DNA of 40,556 nt. It comes from Acidimicrobiales bacterium. Its GTDB lineage: Bacteria; Actinomycetota; Acidimicrobiia; Acidimicrobiales; Iamiaceae. The stretch is taken from positions 1-40,556 of the forward strand of contig JAODBM010000101.1 of the NCBI GenBank assembly GCA_025463985.1. The letters are read 5' to 3'. A program made the translations under genes and the position numbers. Below the pieces are notes generated by a model. That model searched no databases. It was not told where the DNA came from and was given only the letters and a program-made list of their open reading frames with translations. Shown here piece by piece: positions 1-7,540 of this stretch. Each line of letters starts with the position of its first letter. Within the stretch, counting starts at the first letter, position 1.

Positions 1-98
1 ACCGCGGCGGCCGCGGCGCGCAGGTCGCGCAGCGGCCGCGGGTCGGCCACGTCCGACGCGCGGTGGGCGTCGAGGATGCGATCGAGGTACGTGGCCAT
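1..98 (-). CDS. trpC: Indole-3-glycerol phosphate synthase, N-terminal fragment (runs off window)
   Basis: Only the first 32 codons lie in the window; the rest is beyond the left edge. The visible start, MATYLDRILDAHR followed by a DxRPL segment, resembles the opening of actinobacterial TrpC, which closes the indole ring in tryptophan synthesis in the cytoplasm. The ATG at 98 is favoured because TACGGT lies six bases upstream, the leaderless promoter spacing seen at many genes here. It follows the J-domain gene on the same strand after 87 bp. So short a fragment cannot exclude another family, so the name is a likely match rather than proof. Confidence 0.6.
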   Translation of the reverse strand, partial: MATYLDRILDAHRASDVADPRPLRDLRAAAAA

Positions 99-104
99 CG
101 GCAG

Positions 105-110
105 ACCGTA
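105..110 (-). promoter_or_regulatory. -10 element TACGGT for trpC
   Basis: TACGGT fits TANNNT and ends six bases before the trpC ATG, so transcription would begin at or next to the start codon. No convincing -35 is visible. No Shine-Dalgarno sequence precedes the ATG. Confidence 0.4.
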
Positions 111-185
111 GCGGCGCCCCGAGCACCGCCGACGACGAGCTGCGAGCTGCGGCGCGGGTCCCGGGTCGCGCCCCGCCGGCGTCGG

Positions 186-740
186 TCAGTCGCGTTGGCG
201 CTGGCGGGTCATGGCCAGGATCGGGAGGGTGACGAACAGGGCCGCTGAGGCGCTGACCGACAGGAGCGCCGCGCCGAGCAGGGGACGGGCCGTGAGCACC
301 ATGCCGAGCACGCCCGAGAGCACCCCGAGGGCGAAGAGGGCGACGGGCAGCACCATCCACGGGTTGCGGCGGCGCGGGTGGATCGGGTCGGGCGCCAGGA
401 GGTCGCTGTCGTCGCGCCAGGAGCCGAAGTCGTCCATCCAGGCGTCGTCCCCGGCCCGCGGCGTCCACGGCTTGCCGCGGCTCGGGCGCTCGCCCGTCGG
501 GCCGGAGCCGGCGCTGCCGTGGCGGACGTCGAGGTCGAAGCGCGCGCGGCGGTCGGGGTCGCCCAGCACCTGCCACGCCTCGTTGATCTCCTGCATGCGT
601 CGGCTGACGCGCTGGCGGGTGATGGGGTCGTCGTCGACGTGGAAGTCCGGATGGTGCTTGCGCGCGAGCCGCACGTACGCCCGCCGGATCTCGGCGGGAT
701 CGGCGCCCATGGGCACGCCGAGCACCTCGTAGTGGTCCAC
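186..740 (-). CDS. J-domain (DnaJ-like) membrane protein
   Basis: A 184-residue protein with an N-terminal J domain (about residues 3-63) containing HPD at 30-32, the tripeptide that stimulates Hsp70 ATPase, followed by helix IV ending in DPDRRARFD. A charged linker (about 65-125) leads to two hydrophobic helices near the C-terminus (about 128-175) and a basic tail, so the J domain probably faces the cytoplasm from the membrane. It lacks the Gly/Phe and zinc-finger regions of true DnaJ, so it is a class III J protein that probably recruits DnaK to a membrane site. The GTG at 740 starts directly on the J domain and has TACGCT six bases upstream. Its client is unknown. Confidence 0.85.
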   Translation of the reverse strand: MDHYEVLGVPMGADPAEIRRAYVRLARKHHPDFHVDDDPITRQRVSRRMQEINEAWQVLGDPDRRARFDLDVRHGSAGSGPTGERPSRGKPWTPRAGDDAWMDDFGSWRDDSDLLAPDPIHPRRRNPWMVLPVALFALGVLSGVLGMVLTARPLLGAALLSVSASAALFVTLPILAMTRQRQRD

Positions 741-746
741 CGAGGG

Positions 747-752
747 AGCGTA
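747..752 (-). promoter_or_regulatory. -10 element TACGCT for the J-domain gene
   Basis: TACGCT ends six bases before the GTG at 740. It lies in the 64-bp divergent gap shared with the response regulator on the plus strand, so the two promoters may interact. Confidence 0.4.
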
Positions 753-804
753 CCGACGGCCCCGTCCCACACTTTCCTCACGCGTGGGTGGAACCATTGC
801 GGCC

Positions 805-1485
805 GTGGACCCTGAGGCGCCGTCGATCATGCTGGTCGAGGACGACCCGAGCATCGCCGCGCTGGTCGAGCTGTACCTGAAGGACGCCGGCTTCCGGGTC
901 GGGCACGCGACCGAAGGCGAGCGGGCGTTGCAGCACATCCGGGCCCGGCCGCCGAAGCTCGTGATCCTCGACATCGGGCTGGACGGCCACCTCGACGGCT
1001 TCGAGGTCTGCCGCCGGCTGCGGGCCTCCAGCGACGTGCCCATCGTGCTGCTCACCGCCCGCGACGCCGAGGACGACCGGCTCCTCGGGCTCGAGCTCGG
1101 GGCCGACGACTACGTCACCAAGCCGTTCTCACCACGCGAGCTGGTGGCCCGGGTCAAGGCCATCCTGCGCCGGGCCGAACCGGCCCGGCCGGACGCCAGC
1201 CCGGTGCTCGCCGTCGGCGACGTGGAGGTGGACGTCAGCCGTCGAGAGGCGCGGGCGCGGGGCGCGGCGGTGGCCCTGGCGACCCGCGAGTTCGACCTGC
1301 TGCAGTTCCTGGCCGAGCACCGCGGCATCGCCCTGTCCCGCCAACAGCTGCTCGACGGCGTGTGGGGCGAGGGTTGGGAGGGCGACGACCGGACCGTCGA
1401 CGTCCACGTCCGCCAGCTGCGCAAGAAGCTCGGCGACGGGCTGCCCCTCGCCACCGTGTGGGGCGTCGGGTACCGGCTGGGCTGA
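805..1485 (+). CDS. OmpR/PhoB-family response regulator
   Basis: A 226-residue DNA-binding response regulator. The receiver domain (about 8-122) shows the acidic pocket EDD, the phospho-acceptor Asp near residue 56 in VILDIGL, LLTARD, and the conserved Lys in YVTKPF. The C-terminal winged helix (about 135-225) carries the DRTVDVHVRQLRKKLG recognition region and ends in WGVGYRLG, typical of OmpR/PhoB. The loop after the acceptor Asp (LDGHLDGF) is one residue longer than usual. GTG at 805 is preferred to GTG at 784 because the receiver begins right after it and a GGTGGA lies upstream. The gene ends one base before the histidine kinase, its obvious partner. Confidence 0.92.
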   Translation: MDPEAPSIMLVEDDPSIAALVELYLKDAGFRVGHATEGERALQHIRARPPKLVILDIGLDGHLDGFEVCRRLRASSDVPIVLLTARDAEDDRLLGLELGADDYVTKPFSPRELVARVKAILRRAEPARPDASPVLAVGDVEVDVSRREARARGAAVALATREFDLLQFLAEHRGIALSRQQLLDGVWGEGWEGDDRTVDVHVRQLRKKLGDGLPLATVWGVGYRLG

Positions 1486-1486
1486 C

Positions 1487-2860
1487 GTGCGCCGCCGCAT
1501 CTCGCTCGCCATCCTCGCCACGGTCGCCGCCGCGCTCCTGCTTGCCGGCTCGGGCACCTACCTGCTGCTGCGGGCCCAGGCCCGCGGGTTCACCGAGCAC
1601 AACCTGCGCTCGGACGCCGAGGGCATCGCGGGGCTGGTCGGGGCGGCCAACGGCGGTGGGGTCCTCCAGCGTCCCTTTCGCGCGCAACAGGTGGCGGCCC
1701 GGCTGCGGCTCGAGGGCATCAGCATCGTCGTGATCAACCCGGCCGGCGGGATCTCGGGAACCGTGCCGGCGCGGGTGCCGCCGGGCCAGCTCGACGTCAC
1801 CCGGCTGCAGAACGGCGAGACGCTCAGCGGTTCGTCCGGCCGCGTGGTCTGGGCTGCCGCTCCCTTCCTGCTGCCCCGGCGCACCATCGTCGCCGTGCTC
1901 ACCCGCACCGTGACACCGCCCCGCGCGCCGGTGCCGTGGTTCTTGCTGGCGGCGCTCGTGACGCTGCTGCTCGGCGCCGCGGTGTCGGGGTGGCTGAGCG
2001 GCACCCTCACCCGGCCCCTGCGGCAGGCCGACGAGGCGACCCGCCGCATCGCGGCCGGTGACCTGTCGGTGCGGCTGCCCGAGCCCGGCCGCGGCGCGCA
2101 CGACGAGGTGGCGGACCTCACCCGCTCGATCAACACGATGGCGGGCACGCTCCAGCGGTCCCGGGGCCTGGAGCGCCAGTTCCTGCTGTCGGTGTCGCAC
2201 GACCTGCGCACCCCGCTCACCTCCATCCGCGGCTACGCCGAGGCCATCGACGACGGCACGGCACGCGACCCGCGCGCCGCCGCGGGCGTGATCCGCTCCG
2301 AGGCGCAACGGCTCGAGCGGCTCGTCGGCGACCTGCTCGACCTCGCCAAGCTCGAGGCGCACCAGTTCTCGCTCGCGCTCCGCTCGGTCGCGGTCGACGA
2401 GGTCGTCACCGACACCGCCGAAGGCTTCCGGCCGGCCGCCGAGGCTGCGGGCATCGTGGTCGACGTGCGGGACGACCCCGCCCGCACCCACGCCGTCGTC
2501 GACCCCGACCGGCTGGCGCAGGTCGTCGCCAACCTGGTCGAGAACGGGCTCAAGTTCGCGGCCGGGGCGCTGTGGGTGCGCACCGACGCCACGCCCGACG
2601 GGCGGGTGGCCATCCAGGTGGTCGACGACGGGCCGGGCATCGCGCCGGCCGACCTGCCGCACGTGTTCGAGCGGCTCTACGTGGCCCGGCACCAGCCGAC
2701 CCGCCGGGAGTCGGGGTCAGGTCTCGGGCTGGCGATCGTACGAGAGCTGGTGACCGCGCTGGGCGGCTGGGTCCACGCCGAGTCGCCGGCGCTGGCCGAC
2801 GGTCGCGGCACGCGCCTGGTGATCGTGCTGCCAGCCGCCCCACCAGCACCTTCGGCCTGA
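1487..2860 (+). CDS. Sensor histidine kinase (HAMP-HisKA-HATPase)
   Basis: A 457-residue membrane sensor kinase. Order: TM1 (about 4-28), an extracytoplasmic sensor region of about 115 residues with no domain I recognise, TM2 (about 147-172), HAMP, and HisKA with the phospho-acceptor His at residue 238 in VSHDLRTPL. The HATPase domain has the N box (NLVENGLKFA), G1 (DDGPGI) and G2 (GSGLGLAIV). GTG at 1487 lies two bases after the regulator's stop, so the pair is co-transcribed and probably translationally coupled. It should phosphorylate that regulator. The signal is not evident from sequence, and the neighbours do not suggest one. Confidence 0.92.
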   Translation: MRRRISLAILATVAAALLLAGSGTYLLLRAQARGFTEHNLRSDAEGIAGLVGAANGGGVLQRPFRAQQVAARLRLEGISIVVINPAGGISGTVPARVPPGQLDVTRLQNGETLSGSSGRVVWAAAPFLLPRRTIVAVLTRTVTPPRAPVPWFLLAALVTLLLGAAVSGWLSGTLTRPLRQADEATRRIAAGDLSVRLPEPGRGAHDEVADLTRSINTMAGTLQRSRGLERQFLLSVSHDLRTPLTSIRGYAEAIDDGTARDPRAAAGVIRSEAQRLERLVGDLLDLAKLEAHQFSLALRSVAVDEVVTDTAEGFRPAAEAAGIVVDVRDDPARTHAVVDPDRLAQVVANLVENGLKFAAGALWVRTDATPDGRVAIQVVDDGPGIAPADLPHVFERLYVARHQPTRRESGSGLGLAIVRELVTALGGWVHAESPALADGRGTRLVIVLPAAPPAPSA

Positions 2861-2883
2861 CCGTCCGCCCGTGGACCCGGTCG

Positions 2884-3741
2884 TCAGGACCGCGTGGCGT
2901 CCACGTTCGGGACGGGGAGCTCGATGACGTGCGCCGGAGTGTCGGCGACGAGCACGTCGGCGGGCGGGACCACGGCCCGGCGGACGAACGCGAGGGCGAC
3001 CGAGCGGCCCTCGGCGTCGGTCGCGGAGCTGGTGACCATGCCGGCGGGCTTGCCGTCGAGGGTCAGCTCGGCGCCGGGCTCGGGCGGGGGGCCGTCGGTG
3101 CGCAGGCCGCGCAGGTGGCGCGGGACGTTGCCGCCCCGGCTGTCGATGCGGGCCACCAGCTCCTGGCCGGTGAAGCAGCCCTTGGTGAAGCTGACCGAGG
3201 CGTCGATCACCCACTGGCCGAGCTCGGCGGGGATCGTGTCGGCGGTCAGCTCGGCGCCCATCCGCGGCACGCCGTGCTCGATGCGCAGGGCCTCGTAGCC
3301 CTCCTCGTGGAGCTCCACGGCGTCGGCAGGCAGGTCGTCGGGCGGCTCGGACGGGTCGTGGTCGAACACGTCGGATCCCGCGAGGCCGGGCCAGCCGGCG
3401 GGCACGCCGTCCTCGACCTCGGCGCCGCGCACCGCGAGCACGGGGACGTCGGTGGTCAGCTCGAGCTTGGTGTCGGTGCGCAGCAGGAACCGCTGCAGGC
3501 GGGCGAGCAGGTCGGGCCCGGCGCCGGCGTCGACGTCGAGCCGCACGGTCTCGACCCCGGCGCGGTCGACCCGCACCCACGCGTCGACCTTGCCCTGCGG
3601 CTGCAGCACGAACGACCACGTGACGTCCCCGACCGCCAGCGCAGCGATGTCCTGGCTGAGCTGGCCCTGGAGGTACGCGACGGTGTCGGCGCCGGTCAGC
3701 GTCACCACGTCGCGCTGGATGTGGCTCACGGAGACGACCAT
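2884..3741 (-). CDS. ygfZ: YgfZ/GcvT-like folate-binding protein
   Basis: A 285-residue protein of the YgfZ family, relatives of the glycine-cleavage T protein that use tetrahydrofolate to help Fe-S enzymes (known for E. coli YgfZ). The diagnostic KGCFTGQE motif is present with its conserved Cys near residue 189, and the N-terminus has the family pattern LxGxDxxxYLQGQLSQD. Length fits actinobacterial members. The ATG at 3741 places VVSVSHIQRDVV at the start, where homologues begin; the frame stays open further upstream but that part is low-complexity. It converges with the histidine kinase (23-bp gap) and diverges from the oxidoreductase. A role in Fe-S maintenance is inferred from the family. 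Confidence 0.87.
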   Translation of the reverse strand: MVVSVSHIQRDVVTLTGADTVAYLQGQLSQDIAALAVGDVTWSFVLQPQGKVDAWVRVDRAGVETVRLDVDAGAGPDLLARLQRFLLRTDTKLELTTDVPVLAVRGAEVEDGVPAGWPGLAGSDVFDHDPSEPPDDLPADAVELHEEGYEALRIEHGVPRMGAELTADTIPAELGQWVIDASVSFTKGCFTGQELVARIDSRGGNVPRHLRGLRTDGPPPEPGAELTLDGKPAGMVTSSATDAEGRSVALAFVRRAVVPPADVLVADTPAHVIELPVPNVDATRS

Positions 3742-3850
3742 GGGCTCAGTCTGGCCGACCGGGCGCGGTTCGAGGCGGAAGGCGGCGAAGCGGGCCGCCG
3801 GCGCTGGCGTCCGCCGCGGCTCGGGCGCTTGGCCGGCGCGGGAGAGCCCA

Positions 3851-3856
3851 TAGGTT
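3851..3856 (+). promoter_or_regulatory. -10 element TAGGTT for the LLM oxidoreductase
   Basis: TAGGTT lies six bases before the ATG at 3863 in a 121-bp divergent gap. The spacing predicts a leaderless message starting at the A of ATG. No Shine-Dalgarno is present. Confidence 0.45.
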
Positions 3857-3862
3857 GCAGGC

Positions 3863-4681
3863 ATGCGTCACGCCTTGTTCCTGCCGATCTTCGACGAGCT
3901 GGCCGACCCGCGCGTCGTGCGGCAGCTCGCGGCCGAGGCCGAGGAGAACGACTGGGACGGCGTCTTCGTCTGGGACCACCTCGTGTACAGCCCGCCCGCC
4001 GACGCCGTCGCCGATCCGTGGATCACGATGGCCGCGATCGCCAGCGCCACCGAGCGGATCCGCCTGGGCCCGCTGGTCACCCCGCTGCCCCGCCGCCGGC
4101 CGCTGAAGGTGGCCCGGGAGGTCGTCACCCTCGACCTGCTCTCGGCCGGCCGGTTCACGCTCGGCGTGGGGATCGCCGGCGACCGCCACCACGAGCTGAG
4201 CGGCAGCGGCGAAGAGCTCGATGCCCGCGAACGGGGGGCCATGCTCGACGAGGCGCTCGACGTGCTGACAGAGGCGTGGAAGGGCGAGCCGGTCCACCAT
4301 CGAGGCCCGCACTACGTGGCCGACGGGCTCGCGTTGCGGCCGCGCCCGGTGCAGCGGCCGCGCCCGCCGATCTGGGTCGGCGCCCGCTACGGCAACGCGG
4401 CGCCGCTGCGCCGGGCGGCGCGCTACGAGGGGGTGTTCCCCGTGCAGCTGTCGACGCCCGAGCAGCTGGCCGAGCTGGTGGCCACGGTCGCGGCCGAGCG
4501 TCGGGCCCTCTTCGACGACCGGGGAGCGGGCGGCTACGACGTGATCGTCGGCCTCCCGCCGGGAACCGACCCTCGGCCCTACGAGGCGGCCGGCGCCACG
4601 TGGTGGCTCGAGGCGTTCTCGGCGTTCACGGTGACCGAGGACGAGGTGCGCGGCGTCATCCGCGACGGCCCGCGACGCTGA
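3863..4681 (+). CDS. LLM-class flavin-dependent oxidoreductase (luciferase-like)
   Basis: A 272-residue TIM-barrel protein of the luciferase-like monooxygenase superfamily. Seen: FDELADPRVV near the N-terminus, WDGVFVWDHL, the block ATERIRLGPLVTPL then RRRPLKVAREVVTLD, and LSAGRFTLGVGIAG, the pattern typical of actinobacterial members. Many of these use F420 and some FMN; the cofactor cannot be settled here. At 272 residues it is on the short side for the family. It stands alone on the plus strand, followed 67 bp later by the LiaF-like pair, with no pathway context that reveals the substrate. Confidence 0.88.
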   Translation: MRHALFLPIFDELADPRVVRQLAAEAEENDWDGVFVWDHLVYSPPADAVADPWITMAAIASATERIRLGPLVTPLPRRRPLKVAREVVTLDLLSAGRFTLGVGIAGDRHHELSGSGEELDARERGAMLDEALDVLTEAWKGEPVHHRGPHYVADGLALRPRPVQRPRPPIWVGARYGNAAPLRRAARYEGVFPVQLSTPEQLAELVATVAAERRALFDDRGAGGYDVIVGLPPGTDPRPYEAAGATWWLEAFSAFTVTEDEVRGVIRDGPRR

Positions 4682-4748
4682 CGGGTCGGAGGCGGTTGGT
4701 CGGCCGGTGCCAGCAGGGCTTTGGGGGCTTCGGGGCGAATCTCCGCGC

Positions 4749-5648
4749 ATGTCACCCGAGGCACCCGGCGGCGACACCCCGGAACCCAGCGGTTCGCCCA
4801 CGACCGCTGGCGCCGCCGGTGGCCCCTCGCGCACGCTGACCGACGAGCGTCCGGCAGCGCCCGGCCATCGCTCTGGCGGCGTGATCGACCTGACGGACCG
4901 CGCTGGTCAGCCGTCGGCGGACGCGGCGCCGAGCGGCCCTGGCGCGGAGCATCCGCCCGGATCGCTGGAGGCGCTCCTGGCCCGGCAGCCCACGCCGACC
5001 ACGACGTCGAAGGCGAAGCGCTCGCCGGTCGCCATGGTCGGCACCGTGCGTGAGCGGGTCGCCGGCGTGCCGCTGCGGCAGCTCGTCGGGGGCATCGTGC
5101 TCTGCCTCGTCGGCATCGGCCTCCTAGCCGGCTGGGTGCTGCACGTCTCATGGACTCCCCTGATGGACCTCGCGCTGCTGGCCATCGGCCTGCTCCTGGT
5201 GCTCCAGGCTTGGCGGGGCGCGTCGAGCCGGCCGCTGCTGGTGCTCGGCGTCGTGCTGGCGGTCATGTCGGTGTGCACGTGGCGGGCGGACGCATCGCTC
5301 GACGGCGGCTTCGGGCGGCGCACGATCCGGCTCACGCAGGCCCACTCCGGGTCGTACCAGCTCGGCACCGGCCAGCTGACCATCGACCTGCGCAACGTCA
5401 CCCCCAGCGGCGCCCCGATCGGCATCAAGGCCCGGGTGGGCGTCGGGCGCATCGTGGTGCGGGTGGCGAAGTTCCAGCCGGTCACGGCCCGGGTCGTGGC
5501 CGGGAGCGGCACGACAAGCGTGTTCGGCAAGCGCCACCTCGGCCCCGGTGTCGACGACGTCCGGCACACGGCCAACCTCGCCGGGAAGCCGCCCATCAAC
5601 CTCGACCTCCGGGTCGGCATCGGCAGCGTGGAGGTGCGCAATGGCTGA
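4749..5648 (+). CDS. Membrane protein with LiaF/DUF4097-like C-terminal domain
   Basis: A 299-residue protein. Residues 1-100 are a Pro/Gly/Ser/Thr-rich, probably disordered cytoplasmic region; three hydrophobic helices follow (about 113-135, 137-155 and 160-178); the last about 110 residues form a repetitive beta-rich domain with VGVGRIVVRV and LRVGIGSVEVRNG. That GxGxVxV pattern resembles the DUF4097/LiaF 'cell-wall-active antibiotic response' fold, which in Firmicutes regulates envelope-stress kinases. No such role can be shown here. The ATG at 4749 is chosen over an upstream GTG at 4707. The stop overlaps the next gene by 8 bp, implying coupled expression. Confidence 0.7.
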   Translation: MSPEAPGGDTPEPSGSPTTAGAAGGPSRTLTDERPAAPGHRSGGVIDLTDRAGQPSADAAPSGPGAEHPPGSLEALLARQPTPTTTSKAKRSPVAMVGTVRERVAGVPLRQLVGGIVLCLVGIGLLAGWVLHVSWTPLMDLALLAIGLLLVLQAWRGASSRPLLVLGVVLAVMSVCTWRADASLDGGFGRRTIRLTQAHSGSYQLGTGQLTIDLRNVTPSGAPIGIKARVGVGRIVVRVAKFQPVTARVVAGSGTTSVFGKRHLGPGVDDVRHTANLAGKPPINLDLRVGIGSVEVRNG

Positions 5649-5865
5649 CGGCTCGCGGGGCTGGGACGTCCAGACGCTCGGGTTCGGGCTGGCCCTGGGG
5701 CTGCTCGGCGTGGTCATGCTCATCGGCCGCAACGGCACGTCGCTGCGCCCGGTCCACCTGCTCGGCGTGGTCCTCCTCGGCTTCGGCATCGCGGTGCTGG
5801 TGGCGGCCACCGGCCTCGGCCGGCGGGCCCGGCGCGGGTCGGGTCCCGCCCCGATCGACGAATGA
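5641..5865 (+). CDS. Small two-helix membrane protein
   Basis: A 74-residue protein with two hydrophobic stretches (about 10-27 and 36-55) separated by a short RNGTSLRP loop, and a basic C-terminus ending in a Gly/Pro tail. It starts at the ATG that overlaps the last 8 bp of the LiaF-like gene, so the two are almost certainly translated together and may form a complex. LiaI-like proteins accompany LiaF in Firmicutes, but this sequence is too short and hydrophobic for a firm family call. Confidence 0.7.
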   Translation: MADGSRGWDVQTLGFGLALGLLGVVMLIGRNGTSLRPVHLLGVVLLGFGIAVLVAATGLGRRARRGSGPAPIDE

Positions 5866-5875
5866 TCTCCTGATG

Positions 5876-5892
5876 TCCGCCCTTGTGGCGGA
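5876..5892. terminator. Small hairpin after the membrane pair
   Basis: TCCGCC and GGCGGA form a perfect 6-bp stem with a five-base loop, starting 11 bases after the stop of the small membrane protein. No T-run follows. It may cap the plus-strand transcript before the larger hairpin next to it. Confidence 0.4.
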
Positions 5893-5898
5893 TCCCCG

Positions 5899-5941
5899 CC
5901 GGTTCGGGCGCTGGGTGCCGGAGCCCCAGCGCCCGGACCGG
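5899..5941. terminator. Strong bidirectional hairpin between convergent genes
   Basis: Two 17-base arms (5899-5915 and 5925-5941) are complementary except for one G-T pair; the core GGGCGCTGGG/CCCAGCGCCC is perfect and the loop is 9 bases. The hairpin ends two bases before the plsC stop and follows the plus-strand membrane pair, so it could end transcription from both sides. There is no T-tract, as is common in high-GC actinobacteria. Confidence 0.6.
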
Positions 5942-5943
5942 CG

Positions 5944-6651
5944 TCACCGATGGTTGGGCGTGCCGGCGTCGATCTGCGCTTGGTCGAAGAGCCGCTGGAT
6001 CTCGGCCTTCAGCGCGACCGTCTGCGTGCGGACCGCGCTGCGGCGGGCCTTCGGGCCGTCGGTGACCGGGGCCGCGAGCGGCGGGCCGACGCGCACGGTG
6101 ACCCGGTGCGGCTTGGGTATCTTCGAGCCCTTCGGCATCGCCGCTTCCGAACCGCCGATGCCGACCGGCACGATCGGCACGCCCGTGCGCGACTGCACGA
6201 AGGCGGGGCCGTCGAACATGTCGCACACCGTGGGCCCTTGCTGGCGGGTGCCCTCGGGGAAGATCACGAGCGGCTCGCCGGCCTCGATCACCGCGATGCA
6301 GGTGCGCAGCGCCTCGCGGTCCGCGGTGCCGCGGTGCACCGGGATGCCGCCCAGCGCATCGAACAGCCGCGCCCAGCCCGGCTTCCACAGCGTGTCCTTG
6401 GCCAGGTAGCGCATGCGGCGCTTCGAGCAGACCAGCACCATCAGGAAGTCGAGGTTGGATCGGTGCACGGGCGCCAGGATGTACGGCCCCTCGCTGGGCA
6501 CGTGCTCGAGGCCCGAAGCCCGGATCCGGAACCACAGCCGGCCCACGCCGAGCAGCACGCCGCGCACGAACGCGTAGAGGACGCGCTCGGCCGCCGTCGG
6601 TGGCCCGAGCGACGTCGTCGCGTCGACCGCCTGACCGTCGGCGGCGCTCAC
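5944..6651 (-). CDS. plsC: 1-acyl-sn-glycerol-3-phosphate acyltransferase (PlsC family)
   Basis: A 235-residue acyltransferase of the LPLAT family, expected to acylate lysophosphatidic acid to phosphatidic acid at the inner membrane face. The catalytic H(x4)D motif HRSNLD is at 63-68, the acceptor-binding FPEGTR at 131-136, and GIPVHRG lies between them. A hydrophobic N-terminal helix (about 25-42) probably anchors it. Its GTG start overlaps the cmk stop by 4 bp (GTGA), so it is the last gene of the scpA-to-plsC series. A cmk-plsC pairing is seen in other bacteria and supports the call, though acyl-group preference cannot be read. Confidence 0.9.
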   Translation of the reverse strand: MSAADGQAVDATTSLGPPTAAERVLYAFVRGVLLGVGRLWFRIRASGLEHVPSEGPYILAPVHRSNLDFLMVLVCSKRRMRYLAKDTLWKPGWARLFDALGGIPVHRGTADREALRTCIAVIEAGEPLVIFPEGTRQQGPTVCDMFDGPAFVQSRTGVPIVPVGIGGSEAAMPKGSKIPKPHRVTVRVGPPLAAPVTDGPKARRSAVRTQTVALKAEIQRLFDQAQIDAGTPNHR

Positions 6652-7280
6652 GGCAGCCGTCGCTGCAGCTCGTCGACGATCTCGTCGACGGAGAGGTTGC
6701 TCGTGTCGACCACCAGCGCGCCCTCGGCTTCGGCCAGCGGGCTGGCCTCGCGGCCTTCGTCCAGCGCGTCGCGCCGGGCCAGATCGGCGGCCACGGTCTG
6801 GTAGTCGAGGTCGGTGACCTCCTTGGACCGCCGGGCGGCGCGGACCTCGGGCTTGGCCGTGAGGTACACCTTGAGCTCGGCGCTGGGGAAGACGACGGTG
6901 CCGATGTCACGGCCCTCGATCACCCCCCCGCCGCGCGACTCGGCCCAGGACCGTTGGCGGCGCACCATCTCCTCACGCACGGCTGGGTTGGCGGCGACGA
7001 TGCTCACGGCCCGGGTGACCTCCGGCCCGCGGATCTCGATGGTGGCGTCGACGGTGTCGACCCGCACGCCCTCGTCGTCGACCACCAGCTCGATGTCGCG
7101 GGCGAGCCGGGCGACGTCGTCGCCGTCGGCGGGGTCGATCCCCCGTCGCAGCGCGGCGAACGTGACCGCCCGGTACATGGCGCCCGTGTCGAGGTACTCG
7201 AGCCCGAGCCGCTCGGCCAGCCGTCGTGCCACCGTGGACTTGCCCGACCCCGCGGGCCCGTCGATCGCGATCACCCTCAT
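6648..7280 (-). CDS. cmk: Cytidylate kinase
   Basis: A 210-residue (d)CMP kinase that uses ATP to make (d)CDP. The P-loop GPAGSGKST is at residues 8-16, followed by LEYLDTGAMYRAV (CMP binding), GRDIGTVVFP and the LID-region Arg residues. Length fits the short Cmk type. The gene lies after aroA and before plsC as in many bacteria, but a 260-bp gap holding the palindromic repeat array separates it from aroA. TAGGTT nine bases before the ATG suggests it also has its own promoter downstream of the array. Confidence 0.96.
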   Translation of the reverse strand: MRVIAIDGPAGSGKSTVARRLAERLGLEYLDTGAMYRAVTFAALRRGIDPADGDDVARLARDIELVVDDEGVRVDTVDATIEIRGPEVTRAVSIVAANPAVREEMVRRQRSWAESRGGGVIEGRDIGTVVFPSAELKVYLTAKPEVRAARRSKEVTDLDYQTVAADLARRDALDEGREASPLAEAEGALVVDTSNLSVDEIVDELQRRLP

Positions 7281-7289
7281 CGGCAGAGG

Positions 7290-7295
7290 AACCTA
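7290..7295 (-). promoter_or_regulatory. -10 element TAGGTT for cmk
   Basis: TAGGTT lies nine bases before the cmk ATG and 32 bases after the last palindrome read on the minus strand, so cmk-plsC could be transcribed separately from aroA. No clear -35 is visible. Confidence 0.35.
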
Positions 7296-7327
7296 CCGGC
7301 AGCCACCCTCCCCCGCGAACGCCGACC

Positions 7328-7523
7328 GAACTGGGCGGAGATCCGGTCGCCACGACGACCGACTTGCCGCCCAGTTCCAGGCCGGTCGAACCCAGCCCCC
7401 GAACTGGGCGGAGATCCGGTCGCCAGGACGACCGACTTGCCGCCCAGTTCCACGTCGGTCGAGCCCAACCGCCGAACTGGGCGGAGATCCGGTCGCCACG
7501 ACGACCGACTTGCCGCCCAGTTC
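7328..7523. repeat. Tandem array of three 50-bp nested palindromes, 73-bp period
   Basis: Copies at 7328-7377, 7401-7450 and 7474-7523 start exactly 73 bases apart. Each has perfect 11-bp outer arms GAACTGGGCGG and CCGCCCAGTTC, and inside them a second perfect inverted repeat CGGTCG/CGACCG around a six-base loop, with unpaired five-base segments AGATC and ACTTG between the stems. The three copies differ at only one base inside the 50 bp (CCACGA versus CCAGGA in the inner loop). The 23-bp spacers are more variable but share a GGTCGA core. The array fills the aroA-cmk gap and contains no gene. It resembles REP/BIME-type extragenic palindromes. A fourth, diverged copy is at 13718. Confidence 0.9.
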
Positions 7524-7540
7524 CACGTCGGTCGACTGGG

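Noticed and set aside
2572-4839. Long plus-strand open frame of about 750 codons
   Set aside because: It crosses the histidine kinase end, the antisense of the ygfZ-like gene and the LLM gene in other frames. Its translation is Arg/Gly/Ala-rich with no domain; it is open because stop codons are rare at this GC content.
7328-7523. CRISPR-like array
   Set aside because: Only three units; the repeated part is itself a 50-bp palindrome, spacers are similar to one another (shared GGTCGA core), and no cas gene is present.
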